A stretch of 7,907 nucleotides of DNA from Labilithrix luteola (GCA_026225435.1 JAMFST010000538.1:1-7907), one strand, 5' to 3'. Shown: positions 1-6,774, numbered from the stretch's first letter. Translations and numbers: made by a program. Notes: generated by a model not told the origin, from the letters alone.

Positions 1-1
1 C

Positions 2-1480
2 GGCCACGACGGGGGCCACCACTACATCGCGATGGAGTACCTGGACGGGCAGTCGCTCGAGGCGGTGTTCAAGCGCGCCGAGGCGAACGGCGGTCTCCCC
101 ATCGAGATGACCCTGCGGACCATGTCCGACGCGCTCGTCGGCCTCCACCACGCGCACGACCTGGTCGATTTCCAGGGCACCGCGCTTCACGTCGTCCATC
201 GCGACGTCTCTCCGCACAACATCTTCGTCACCTACGACGGGACGGTGAAGGTCGTCGACTTCGGCATCGCCAAGGCCGAGACGTCGCAGGAGACCCGGAC
301 CGGAATCATCAAGGGCAAGGTGGGGTACATGGCCCCCGAGCAACTGGGGGGCAGCAGCCGAGCCATCGATCGGCGGGTCGACGTGTTCGCGGCCGGTGCG
401 GTGCTCTGGCGTGGGCTCGCGGGCAAGCGCCTGTGGAATGGGCTCAGCGACGTCGACGTCTTCCGGCGCCTCATCGATGGCGAGATACCGAGCCCGACGT
501 CGGCGAACCCGGACGCGCCGCCGGCCCTCGTGGAGATCTGCATGAAGGCGCTCGCGCCTCGCCCCGAGGATCGATACGCGAGCGCGGAGGCGATGCGCCA
601 GGCCATCGACGCGTATCTCCGCGAGCACCACCCCGACGTGACGTCGCGCAGCGTGGGTGCGTTCGTCTCCACGCTCTACGCCGATCGGCGCGCGCAGGTG
701 AAGGCCGCCATCGAGCAGCAGATGCGCAACGCGGAGAAGGACGACACCACCTCCGCGTCGAGGATGATCGCGTCCGCCGTGCCCGCGCTCGCGAGCCTGG
801 TCTCGTCTCCGGGGTACCCGCTTCCGACCCCCACCGGAGCGCAACCGGGGAGCGCGCCGCGGAGCGCGGCGCCGCCTGCCTCGAAGTCGAAGGGGCGGGC
901 GATCGGCGCGGTCGCGGCGGTGGTCCTCCTGGGAGTGACGGGCACGTACTTCTTGCTGCGGGCACCGCGCGCTCCCGAGGCATCCGCGCCGGTCGCCGTG
1001 GCCACCGCGCCGGTGCCCGCGCCGAGCGCCGACGTCGCGCCGGCGCCGACAGCGCCCGGACTGGCCAACGCGCATGTCTCGGTCCACGTGACGCCGGTCA
1101 CCGCGAAGGTGTGGCTCGACGGCAACCCCGTCGCGCGACCGGAGGATCTCACCGTGACGCTCGACGCGACGTCGCACGAGATCCGCGTCGAAGCACCCGG
1201 GTTCGCTTCGAAGATCGTCACGCTCGTCGCCGACAAGCCGCAGGTCGACCTGGAGGTGACGCTGGAGCACGCGAGCGCCCCCCCCTCCACTTACGGGCAC
1301 ACCACGCACTCCTCACCGTCCACGCACACGGCGCACCAAGCCGATCCCGCGCCGAGCCCTCCGGTCGTGGTTGCTCCGGTGGCGACCGAACCGCCGCCGT
1401 CCCAGACGCCGCGGGTCACGAACAAGCGTACCCTCGACCGCGACGATCCGTGGAACGCCGGCGGAGCCAACGCGAACTGA
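2..1480 (+). CDS. Membrane Ser/Thr protein kinase with PEGA-like domain (5' truncated)
   Basis: This is the C-terminal part of a Hanks-type Ser/Thr kinase; the open frame runs back to the window edge, so the Gly-rich loop and ATP-binding Lys are missing. Numbering from the ATG at 32, which is an internal Met in the hinge (AMEYLDG) and not the true start, the catalytic loop is HRDVSPHN (56-63, Asp58), DFG is 76-78, APE is 101-103, and VDVFAAG (116-122) carries the conserved Asp117. The kinase fold ends near 200. A charged and Pro/Ala/Ser-rich linker leads to a membrane segment at about 290-309 (IGAVAAVVLLGVTGTYFLL). A Pro/Ala linker and a PEGA-like beta domain (347-411, with WLDG and APGF) follow, then a His/Ser/Pro-rich tail ending near DDPWN. 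This predicts a cytoplasmic kinase and a periplasmic sensor or wall-contact part. The catalytic-loop Lys of the usual HRDLKPEN is Ser here, a variant I recall from myxobacterial kinases. The substrate is unknown. The family call is firm. Confidence 0.93.
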   Translation, partial: GHDGGHHYIAMEYLDGQSLEAVFKRAEANGGLPIEMTLRTMSDALVGLHHAHDLVDFQGTALHVVHRDVSPHNIFVTYDGTVKVVDFGIAKAETSQETRTGIIKGKVGYMAPEQLGGSSRAIDRRVDVFAAGAVLWRGLAGKRLWNGLSDVDVFRRLIDGEIPSPTSANPDAPPALVEICMKALAPRPEDRYASAEAMRQAIDAYLREHHPDVTSRSVGAFVSTLYADRRAQVKAAIEQQMRNAEKDDTTSASRMIASAVPALASLVSSPGYPLPTPTGAQPGSAPRSAAPPASKSKGRAIGAVAAVVLLGVTGTYFLLRAPRAPEASAPVAVATAPVPAPSADVAPAPTAPGLANAHVSVHVTPVTAKVWLDGNPVARPEDLTVTLDATSHEIRVEAPGFASKIVTLVADKPQVDLEVTLEHASAPPSTYGHTTHSSPSTHTAHQADPAPSPPVVVAPVATEPPPSQTPRVTNKRTLDRDDPWNAGGANAN

Positions 1481-1555
1481 ACCTAAGCGAAGCGTCCCGC
1501 GGACAGGAGCGCACGCGCCCGGTCTGATTCCAGCACGCTCGTCGCGCCGGTGGCC

Positions 1556-1561
1556 TACACT
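1556..1561 (+). promoter_or_regulatory. Possible -10-like hexamer upstream of glgC
   Basis: TACACT resembles a sigma-70 -10 box and lies about 48 nt before the glgC start in the 128-nt gap after the kinase gene. No good -35 hexamer stands at 16-18 nt upstream (the best nearby, TTCCAG at 1528-1533, is 22 nt away). No terminator hairpin was seen between the kinase stop and this point, so read-through from the kinase gene is also possible. This is weak evidence from sequence resemblance only. Confidence 0.2.
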
Positions 1562-1608
1562 CGGCGGCGTCGTCGTCACGCGCGCCAGGACTGCCCCAAG
1601 ACCACCGC

Positions 1609-2871
1609 ATGAAGACCTTCGCCGATTTCGACAGCAGCCAGATCCTCGTCATGATCCTCGCCGGCGGCGAGGGAAAGCGGCTCCATCCGCTGACCCTCGA
1701 ACGCGCGAAGCCGGCGGTCCCCTTCGGTGGGCGCTACCGCATCATCGATATCGTGCTGTCGAACTTCGTCAACTCGGGCCTCTTCCGCATCAAGGTCCTG
1801 ACGCAGTACAAAAGTGCATCGCTGGAGGAGCACATCGCCCGTGTGTGGCGCCTCTCGCCTATCCTCGACCAGTACATCGAGGCCATCCCGGCGCAGCAGC
1901 GCACCGGCACCAGCTGGTTCCGCGGCTCGGCCGACGCCGTCTTCCAGACCCAGCACGTCATCCAGGACGAGCAGCCGGAGCTGGTCGTCATCTTCGGCGG
2001 CGACCACGTCTACAAGATGGACATCCGCCAGATGGTGGTCCACCACCTCGACAAGGGGGCCGAGGCCACCGTCGCGGTCATCCCGGTGCCGAAGAAGGAC
2101 GCCAAGGAGTTCGGCGTCGTCGAGGTGGACGACAAGGGGCGCATCCTCGCCTTCCACGAGAAGGTGGACAACCCGCCGAGCATGCCGGGCAACCCGGACA
2201 TGTGCCTCGCCTCGATGGGGAACTACATCTTTCGCACCGACGTTCTGTTGCGCGAGGTGGACGACGACGCCAAGCTCGAGGCGAGCAAGCACGACTTCGG
2301 GCACGACATCCTGCCGAAGATGGTCTCGGGCGGAGGGCGGGTCTACGCCTACGACTTCGCCACCAACGTGGTGCAAGGGGAAGAGGGCCCGGGGCGCGGC
2401 TACTGGCGCGACATCGGGACGCTCGACGCCTACTGGCAGGCGCAGATGGACCTCATCGAGATCCACCCGCACTTCAATCTGTACAATACACGCTGGCCCA
2501 TTCGCACCGGCGTGACCCACGATCCGCCGGCCAAGTTCGTCTTCCGTGACGAGGCGCACGCGCGCGTCGGCATCGCCACGGACTCGCTGGTCTCGCACGG
2601 CTGCATCATCTCCGGCGGGCGCATCCACCGCAGCGTCCTGTCCGTCGGCTGCCGCATCAACAGCTTCAGCGAGGTGGAGGAGTCGGTCCTCTTCGAGGGG
2701 GTGAAGATCGGCCGCCACGCGCGCCTGCGCCGCTGCATCGTCGACAAGGACGTGGAGATCCCGGCCGGCAGCGAGATCGGGTACGACCGCAACCTCGATC
2801 GCCGCCGCGGCTTCCACGTGAGCGAGAACGGCCTGACCGTCATCCCGAAACGCGCGAAGGTCGAAGAGTGA
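1609..2871 (+). CDS. glgC: Glucose-1-phosphate adenylyltransferase (ADP-glucose pyrophosphorylase)
   Basis: GlgC makes ADP-glucose and PPi from ATP and glucose-1-phosphate, the committed and normally allosterically controlled step of bacterial glycogen synthesis in the cytoplasm. The 420-aa product is close to the usual length of about 430. Visible signatures are the nucleotide-binding loop LAGGEGKRLHPLT (17-29), RAKPAVPFGG (32-41), the catalytic-region GGDHVYKMD (130-138, Asp132), the sugar-phosphate Lys in FHEK (Lys185), SHDFG-like KHDFGHDILPK (228-237), YWRDIGTLDAYW (265-276), and a C-terminal left-handed beta-helix region with LVSHGCIISGG and VNSF-like INSF (about 327-385). The ATG at 1609 is the first Met in frame and gives a normal N-terminus, but no good Shine-Dalgarno precedes it (AGGA at 1587-1590 is too far away). 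Glu31 stands where E. coli has Lys39 of the fructose-1,6-bisphosphate site, so the activator may differ. No glgA or glgB is visible nearby. Confidence 0.96.
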   Translation: MKTFADFDSSQILVMILAGGEGKRLHPLTLERAKPAVPFGGRYRIIDIVLSNFVNSGLFRIKVLTQYKSASLEEHIARVWRLSPILDQYIEAIPAQQRTGTSWFRGSADAVFQTQHVIQDEQPELVVIFGGDHVYKMDIRQMVVHHLDKGAEATVAVIPVPKKDAKEFGVVEVDDKGRILAFHEKVDNPPSMPGNPDMCLASMGNYIFRTDVLLREVDDDAKLEASKHDFGHDILPKMVSGGGRVYAYDFATNVVQGEEGPGRGYWRDIGTLDAYWQAQMDLIEIHPHFNLYNTRWPIRTGVTHDPPAKFVFRDEAHARVGIATDSLVSHGCIISGGRIHRSVLSVGCRINSFSEVEESVLFEGVKIGRHARLRRCIVDKDVEIPAGSEIGYDRNLDRRRGFHVSENGLTVIPKRAKVEE

Positions 2872-2894
2872 GAGGGTGCTCACCCTCTCGTTTT
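2870..2894 (+). terminator. Rho-independent terminator at the end of glgC
   Basis: GAGAGGGTG (2870-2878) is perfectly repeated in inverse as CACCCTCTC (2881-2889). The two outermost loop bases probably open, giving an 8-bp stem with a four-base loop. G and then TTTT (2891-2894) follow. The left arm begins inside the glgC TGA stop codon. The T run is short, so termination may be partial. Confidence 0.75.
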
Positions 2895-2903
2895 GCAATC
2901 ACC

Positions 2904-2908
2904 AGGGG
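2904..2908 (+). promoter_or_regulatory. Shine-Dalgarno for the phosphoesterase gene
   Basis: AGGGG lies 5 nt before the ATG at 2914. It supports that ATG over the in-frame TTG at 2893, which would place the start inside the T tract of the terminator and add seven residues ahead of the conserved fold. Confidence 0.6.
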
Positions 2909-2913
2909 TAACG

Positions 2914-3663
2914 ATGACCACCGGTCGTACGATCATCGTCGGGGACGTCCATGGGTGCGCCGAGGAGCTCGAGCAGCTCTTCGACAAGGTGCACGTGGCG
3001 AGGAACGATCACGTGGTGTTCGTCGGTGATCTGGTAGCCAAGGGGCCGGATTCGCGCGGGGTCGTCGCGCTGGCGCGCAGCTGCAACGCGACCATCGTGC
3101 GCGGCAACCACGAGGAGAAGCTGCTGCAGTGGCGCGCCGCCGAGCGCAAGGGGCAGCCGGACAAGGTGCCGCTCTCGCGCGTTCACCGCGAGGTGGCCGA
3201 GGCGTTCACCCGCGAGGACTGGGCGATGATCGAGGGGACGCCGTTCTTCGTCGAGCTGCCGGACCACGACGCGCTGGTGGTGCACGCGGGCGTCGACCCG
3301 ACCCTTCCGCTGGCCTCGCAGAAGCCCGACGTGATGATGCGGGTGCGCACGGTGAAGGACGGCAAGGCGACCGACAAGGGGGACGGCAAGGGGTCGCACC
3401 TCTGGGGCGAGCTCTACAAGGGTCCGCCGCACGTGGTCTTCGGGCACAACGCGGCGCCCGGGCTGCAGCTGCACCCGTGGGCCACGGGGCTCGACACCGG
3501 GTGCGTCTACGGCGGGCAGCTGACGGCGATGTTGCTCGATCCGGGCGAGCGGATCCCGTCGAACCCCGACGCACGCAAGCGGGTGCTGGTGCACGTGAAG
3601 GCGCTGCGGACGTACTCCGAGCCGGGCACGCCGCCGCCGCCGGGCGAAGCGGCCAACTCCTGA
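2914..3663 (+). CDS. PPP/ApaH-type metallophosphoesterase
   Basis: This is a 249-aa two-metal phosphoesterase of the PPP family, which includes bacterial Ser/Thr protein phosphatases and symmetrical Ap4A hydrolases. The full metal-ligand set is readable: GDVHG (10-14, Asp11 and His13), GDLVAKGPDS (38-47, Asp39), RGNHE (63-67, Asn65 and His66), HAGVDP (124-129, His124) and FGHNA (176-180, His178), followed by GLDTGCVYGGQLTAM, the usual closing segment. It has no signal peptide and no membrane segment, so it should be cytoplasmic. A lysine-, glycine- and aspartate-rich stretch (about 148-160) is probably a surface loop before the HLWGELY segment, and the tail is Pro-rich. The ATG at 2914 is chosen because AGGGG lies 5 nt upstream; a TTG at 2893 is the alternative. 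It appears to be the first gene of a five-gene run. Sequence alone does not separate protein phosphatase from dinucleoside tetraphosphatase, so no symbol is given. Confidence 0.9.
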   Translation: MTTGRTIIVGDVHGCAEELEQLFDKVHVARNDHVVFVGDLVAKGPDSRGVVALARSCNATIVRGNHEEKLLQWRAAERKGQPDKVPLSRVHREVAEAFTREDWAMIEGTPFFVELPDHDALVVHAGVDPTLPLASQKPDVMMRVRTVKDGKATDKGDGKGSHLWGELYKGPPHVVFGHNAAPGLQLHPWATGLDTGCVYGGQLTAMLLDPGERIPSNPDARKRVLVHVKALRTYSEPGTPPPPGEAANS

Positions 3664-3681
3664 AGTGCTGAGAAGCTCGTC

Positions 3682-4101
3682 GTGGTGACGCTCGCTCCCG
3701 CCGCTGTCGGGCTCGCGCGCAGCGGGCGGTTCGTCCGCGTCGAGCTGGGGGAGTGGCGCTCGCTGCCCGACCGCACGAAGTACCGCAGCGTCTTCGTGGC
3801 GCGGGTGAACGGCGCCTGGGTCGGCTACGCCAACGTGTGCCGCCATCACCCGGTGGAGCTCGACGTGCCCGATCTGTCGGTCGACGTGAAGACCGGGGTG
3901 CGGCTCGCGCTCGTGGGGCAGGACGGCCAGAGCTTGATGTGCGCGTCGCACGGCGCCATCTACCGCGCGCGTGACGGGTACTGCACCACCGGACCGTGCT
4001 CGGGCACCTCGCTGGCCCGCGTCCCGGTGCTGGAGAGCATGGACGCATCGGGCGAGGCCGTCGTGACCGTCGGCGATGACGGCGGGGCGGATCTCGTTTA
4101 G
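3682..4101 (+). CDS. Small Rieske-type [2Fe-2S] protein
   Basis: The 139-aa product carries a Rieske cluster motif, C53-x-H55 and C87-x2-H90 (CRH and CASHG), which binds one [2Fe-2S] cluster through two Cys and two His. The protein is essentially a single Rieske domain, as in ferredoxin components of oxygenase or reductase systems. The gap between the two halves is 31 residues, longer than the roughly 15-20 common in small Rieske ferredoxins. The Gly usual after the first half is absent (CRHHPV). A second Cys pair lies in CTTGPCSG (101-108), a feature I recall from related uncharacterised Rieske proteins. It has no signal peptide or oxygenase catalytic domain, so it is probably a soluble cytoplasmic electron carrier or redox sensor; its partner is unknown. 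The start is GTG at 3682 or the next codon, GTG at 3685, with only a weak ribosome site. It begins 18 nt after the phosphoesterase stop. Confidence 0.85.
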   Translation: MVTLAPAAVGLARSGRFVRVELGEWRSLPDRTKYRSVFVARVNGAWVGYANVCRHHPVELDVPDLSVDVKTGVRLALVGQDGQSLMCASHGAIYRARDGYCTTGPCSGTSLARVPVLESMDASGEAVVTVGDDGGADLV

Positions 4102-4114
4102 GTTGCGCCGGTTC

Positions 4115-5047
4115 ATGCGCCGCGGCTCAACCTTCGTTCTTGCGCTGGCGATGGCGGCCGGGCCGGTGCTGATCTCGTCGTTCGCCGAGACGTCCGCTCA
4201 CGCCCAGACCGCCGGCGCCAACGCGCACCCTTCGCTGGTGGCGCGCGGGCAGCAGCTCTTCGACGACCAGCAGTACGAGGAGTCGCTCCAGGTGCTCTCG
4301 GCCGCGCTCGTCCGCCCGGGAAACACGGCGCCGCAGCGCATCGAGATCTACCGGCTGCTCGCCTACAACTACATCACCCTCGGGCGGCACGACGAGGCGG
4401 AGAGCGCCTGCCGCGGCATCTTCTCGCTCGACCCGAGCTACAAGCTCTCCGATCGCGAGTCGCCCCGCTTCCGCGACTTCTTCCTCGTCGCCAAGAAGCG
4501 CTGGGAGTCCGACGGGCGCCCCGGCCTGGTCAAGCCGACCGAAGCTCCGGCCGCAGCCGTCACCATGCGCCACGCCTCGCCCCCCTCCGCGGACAAGGGG
4601 ACGGAGATCCCGCTCACCGCGCGCCTCGACGATCCGCAGCGGCGCATCACCGAGGTGACGCTCTTCTATCGCTCGGGCTCGAAGGGGCGCTTCACCTCGC
4701 TCACCGCGCAGCTCAACGTCCCCGAGGGGAGCGTCCGCGCCACCATCCCGCACACCGCGGTGATGCCGCCGCTGGTCGAGTATTACTTGCAAGGGACCGA
4801 CGCCACCGGGCTGGCCGTCGTCTCGCGCGGTGACGCCGCGGCACCGTTGCGCGTCGCCATCCCCGACTCGAACAACGGGTGGGTCCTCCCCGTCGCCATC
4901 ACCGGCAGCGTCCTCGGCGCCGGCGCGGTCGTCGGCATCCTCGCGCTCGCCGGTGTCTTCAAGAGCAGCGGGAGCCACGGCAGCGGCACCCCGCAGTCCA
5001 CCGTGACCGTCTCCGTCGGCGACGGTCATCACTTCGGATCCTTCTGA
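4115..5047 (+). CDS. Exported TPR-like protein with C-terminal membrane anchor
   Basis: I do not recognise a named family. From the ATG at 4115 (310 aa) the protein opens with a clear signal peptide: MRRG, a hydrophobic core (7-23) and a likely cleavage site after AHA (28-30). A helical TPR-like part follows (about 40-107, with ARGQQLFDDQQYEESL and LAYNYITLGRHDEAES), then an Ala/Pro linker. Next comes a beta-rich, Ig-like part (about 145-250, with LFYRSGSKGRFTSL and VEYYLQGTDATG). A hydrophobic segment at about 255-282 (GWVLPVAITG onward) and a short Gly/Ser-rich tail ending in Phe complete it. This predicts a periplasmic protein anchored in a membrane, perhaps a scaffold. An in-frame ATG at 4076 would add 13 residues and overlap the Rieske gene by 26 nt; 4115 is preferred because the signal peptide starts there, though neither has a strong ribosome site. 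It ends 1 nt before prmA. Confidence 0.82.
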   Translation: MRRGSTFVLALAMAAGPVLISSFAETSAHAQTAGANAHPSLVARGQQLFDDQQYEESLQVLSAALVRPGNTAPQRIEIYRLLAYNYITLGRHDEAESACRGIFSLDPSYKLSDRESPRFRDFFLVAKKRWESDGRPGLVKPTEAPAAAVTMRHASPPSADKGTEIPLTARLDDPQRRITEVTLFYRSGSKGRFTSLTAQLNVPEGSVRATIPHTAVMPPLVEYYLQGTDATGLAVVSRGDAAAPLRVAIPDSNNGWVLPVAITGSVLGAGAVVGILALAGVFKSSGSHGSGTPQSTVTVSVGDGHHFGSF

Positions 5048-5048
5048 C

Positions 5049-5960
5049 ATGACCGCTCCTCCCAGCCCCACCGTCGAACCGCGTTTCCCCTTCGTGCTCT
5101 TCGACGTCGACGGCGAGGACGCGGAGGCCGCCGACGTGTGGAGCGCGGCGCTCTTCGATCTCGGCGCGCAGGGCGTCGAGGAGCGGGACGCGACCACGCT
5201 GATCAAAGGTGCGGCGGGGAAGATCACCCTCGTCGCCAGCTTCGAGACCGAGGCGGAGGCCGAGGAGGCCCGGGCGACGCTGGAAGCGGAGCGCCCCGAG
5301 GGGCTGCCGCGCATCGAGGTGGTGATCGGCGACGGCTGGCGCGACGCCTGGAAGGAGCACTTCCGCCCGTTCGCCCTGGCCGACAAGCTCATCGTGCGGC
5401 CGCCGTGGGAGCCGTACGAGGCCAAGCCGGGCGAGACGGTGCTCGAGCTCGAGCCGGGGCGCGCCTTCGGCACCGGGCTGCACGAGACGACCTCGCTGGT
5501 GGCCACGGCGCTGGTGGCGCACGCGTCCGAGCTCGCCGGCCAGGACATCCTCGACGTCGGCTGCGGCAGCGGGATCCTCTCCCTGGCGGCGCTGGCGCTG
5601 GGGGCCAAGAGCGCGCGCGCGGTCGATGTCGACTCCGAGGCGATCGACGTGACCCGGGAGAACGCCGTCCGCAACGGGCTGGAAGCGCGCATCGCCAGCG
5701 ATACCACCGACGTCGGCGACATCGCCGAGAGCTTCCCCATCGTCGTCGCCAACATCGAGGCGCGCGTGCTCATCCCGCTGACCGCCGCCATCGGCGAGCG
5801 GGTGAAGCCGGGCGGGCTGCTGGTGCTGAGCGGGATCCTCGTGCCGCAGAAGGCCGACGTCGTGCAGGCCTATGCGGATCGGTTCACGCTGGTGGACGCG
5901 CCCGAGCGAGGCGAGTGGATCGCGCTCGTGCTGCGGAAACGTGGCGTGTCAGCTGCATGA
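5049..5960 (+). CDS. prmA: Ribosomal protein L11 methyltransferase
   Basis: PrmA uses S-adenosylmethionine to methylate ribosomal protein L11 on several amino groups. The 303-aa product (about 293 in E. coli) has the family layout. An N-terminal substrate-recognition domain (about 12-95) includes an acidic helix rich in Glu and Ala (66-82). It is followed by the linker motif WKEHFRP (101-107), the hallmark FGTGLHETT (140-148), the SAM-binding motif I DVGCGSGILS (169-178), the acidic motif II end AVDVDSEAID (191-200) and ANIEARVL (234-241), equivalent to the catalytic-region NI-A motif. KPGGLLVLSGIL (253-264) is the late Rossmann strand. The ATG at 5049 follows the previous stop by a single base, and the stop overlaps the rsmE start in ATGA, so translation is probably coupled on both sides. 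prmA and rsmE are adjacent in many bacteria, including Bacillus subtilis, which supports both calls. Confidence 0.96.
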   Translation: MTAPPSPTVEPRFPFVLFDVDGEDAEAADVWSAALFDLGAQGVEERDATTLIKGAAGKITLVASFETEAEAEEARATLEAERPEGLPRIEVVIGDGWRDAWKEHFRPFALADKLIVRPPWEPYEAKPGETVLELEPGRAFGTGLHETTSLVATALVAHASELAGQDILDVGCGSGILSLAALALGAKSARAVDVDSEAIDVTRENAVRNGLEARIASDTTDVGDIAESFPIVVANIEARVLIPLTAAIGERVKPGGLLVLSGILVPQKADVVQAYADRFTLVDAPERGEWIALVLRKRGVSAA

Positions 5961-6685
5961 AGGTCCGGCTGCCGCTCTCCGCGCTCGTCGCGGGAGAGCG
6001 CACCCTCGACGAGGCGGCGCGCCACTACGCGTTTCGCGTCCTGCGCCTGACCGATGGTGATCCCTTCGTCGCCTTCGACCCGGATCGCGCGCTCGAGGCG
6101 AGCGGAACGGTGCTCGAGTCGACCCAGGGGCGGGTGAAGCTCGAGCCGCCGCACGAAGCGCTGATCCGGGCCGCGCGCGAAATTCTGTGGGTCCAGGGGG
6201 GCGCCAAGGGGGAGAAGATGGACGCGGTCGTGCGCGACGCGACCGAGCTGGGGGCGACCGGGTTCTGCGGCGCACGCACGGAGCGGAGCCTGCTCAAGCT
6301 CGACGGGAAGAAGGCCGAGGAGCGGCGCTCGCGCTGGGAGCGGATCGCCCGGGAAGCGGCCCGTCAATCGGGGCGAGGCGACGGCGTCACCGTGCTCCCC
6401 TGGATGGGCTGGCAGGACGCGCTGGCCGCCGCTCCCCCGGGAGCCGCTCGTTTTTGCGCCTGGGAAGGGGCGACGACGCCCCTCGGGCCGCTCCTCCAGC
6501 CTGCACTTTTGACCAATTGTCCGCTGGCGTTCGCCGCCGGACCGGAAGGTGGGCTCACCGAGGGGGAGGCCGCCGACGCGGAAGCTGCCGGTTGGACCCT
6601 GGTGTCGCTGGGAGTGTTCCTTCTACGTACAGAGACCGTGGCCGCGGCGGTGCTCGGCGCGGTTCGCGTGTTCACGCCGCTTTGA
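5957..6685 (+). CDS. rsmE: 16S rRNA (uracil-1498-N3)-methyltransferase
   Basis: RsmE is a SPOUT (trefoil-knot) methyltransferase that makes m3U1498 in helix 44 of 16S rRNA with SAM. The 242-aa product matches the family length. It shows an N-terminal PUA-like part with HYAFRVLRLTDGD (23-35), then KGEKMDAVVRDATELG (84-99), the helix RSRWERIAREAARQSGR (124-140), the knot motif AAGPEGGLTEGE (193-204) and LRTETVAAAVL (223-233). The start is ATG 5957, four bases before the end of prmA (ATGA overlap); it gives the standard N-terminus. The frame stays open far upstream over prmA, but that extension is Arg-rich shadow sequence without family similarity. Just before LRTET the usual LGPRI/V appears as LGVFL, losing an Arg common in the family (see findings). 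A GC-rich hairpin begins 8 nt after the stop. Confidence 0.94.
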   Translation: MKVRLPLSALVAGERTLDEAARHYAFRVLRLTDGDPFVAFDPDRALEASGTVLESTQGRVKLEPPHEALIRAAREILWVQGGAKGEKMDAVVRDATELGATGFCGARTERSLLKLDGKKAEERRSRWERIAREAARQSGRGDGVTVLPWMGWQDALAAAPPGAARFCAWEGATTPLGPLLQPALLTNCPLAFAAGPEGGLTEGEAADAEAAGWTLVSLGVFLLRTETVAAAVLGAVRVFTPL

Positions 6686-6692
6686 CCGCTTC

Positions 6693-6719
6693 CGCTCCCC
6701 CGCTCCAGCTGGGGGAGCG
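6693..6719 (+). terminator. GC-rich hairpin after rsmE, probable operon end
   Basis: CGCTCCCCC (6693-6701) and GGGGGAGCG (6711-6719) form a perfect 9-bp stem around a 9-nt loop, starting 8 nt after the rsmE stop. The position fits a transcription terminator for the five-gene run. No T tract follows (CTTCAGCC), so it is either an imperfect intrinsic terminator or a 3'-end-stabilising stem loop. Confidence 0.5.
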
Positions 6720-6742
6720 CTTCAGCCGATTGCTGCCTCAAG

Positions 6743-6774
6743 TGAGCGGCATCATGAGCGGTTCCGCCTGAACC
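6743..6774. repeat. Spaced direct repeat and small inverted repeat upstream of the second kinase gene
   Basis: TGAGCGG occurs at 6743-6749 and again at 6755-6761, 12 nt apart, close to one helical turn. The second copy runs into an inverted repeat, GGTTC (6760-6764) and GAACC (6770-6774), with a 5-nt centre. The position about 65-100 nt before the kinase start would suit an operator or activator site. Short repeats like these can arise by chance, and no known regulator motif is recognised. Confidence 0.25.

Noticed and set aside
1281..1410. His/Thr/Ser/Pro-rich stretch at the kinase C-terminus as a possible repeat domain
   Set aside because: There is no regular repeat unit; it reads as a low-complexity linker after the PEGA-like domain.
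1371..2549. 392-aa + strand open frame in another frame across the kinase-glgC junction
   Set aside because: It is an Arg/Pro-rich shadow of the kinase tail and glgC with no recognisable fold.
1576..2898. 440-aa open frame on the - strand
   Set aside because: It is the antisense of glgC, rich in Val, Asp, Ala and Arg with no domain signature, and the + strand gene is certain.
2893..2913. TTG start seven codons upstream for the phosphoesterase
   Set aside because: It begins inside the terminator T tract and has no ribosome site, while the ATG at 2914 has AGGGG 5 nt upstream.
2899..4116. 405-aa open frame on the - strand
   Set aside because: It is antisense to the phosphoesterase and Rieske genes, with a His/Arg/Ala-rich product typical of shadow translation.
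4127..5791. 554-aa open frame on the - strand
   Set aside because: It lies opposite the exported protein and prmA, which have clear family motifs or a signal peptide. The antisense product is low-complexity Ala/Arg/Ser/Gly sequence with no motif; long antisense frames are expected in GC-rich DNA.
5138..5956. Upstream in-frame extension of rsmE over prmA
   Set aside because: The frame is open but the product is Arg/Gly/Ala-rich shadow sequence. RsmE similarity begins exactly at the ATG at 5957, which overlaps the prmA stop in ATGA.
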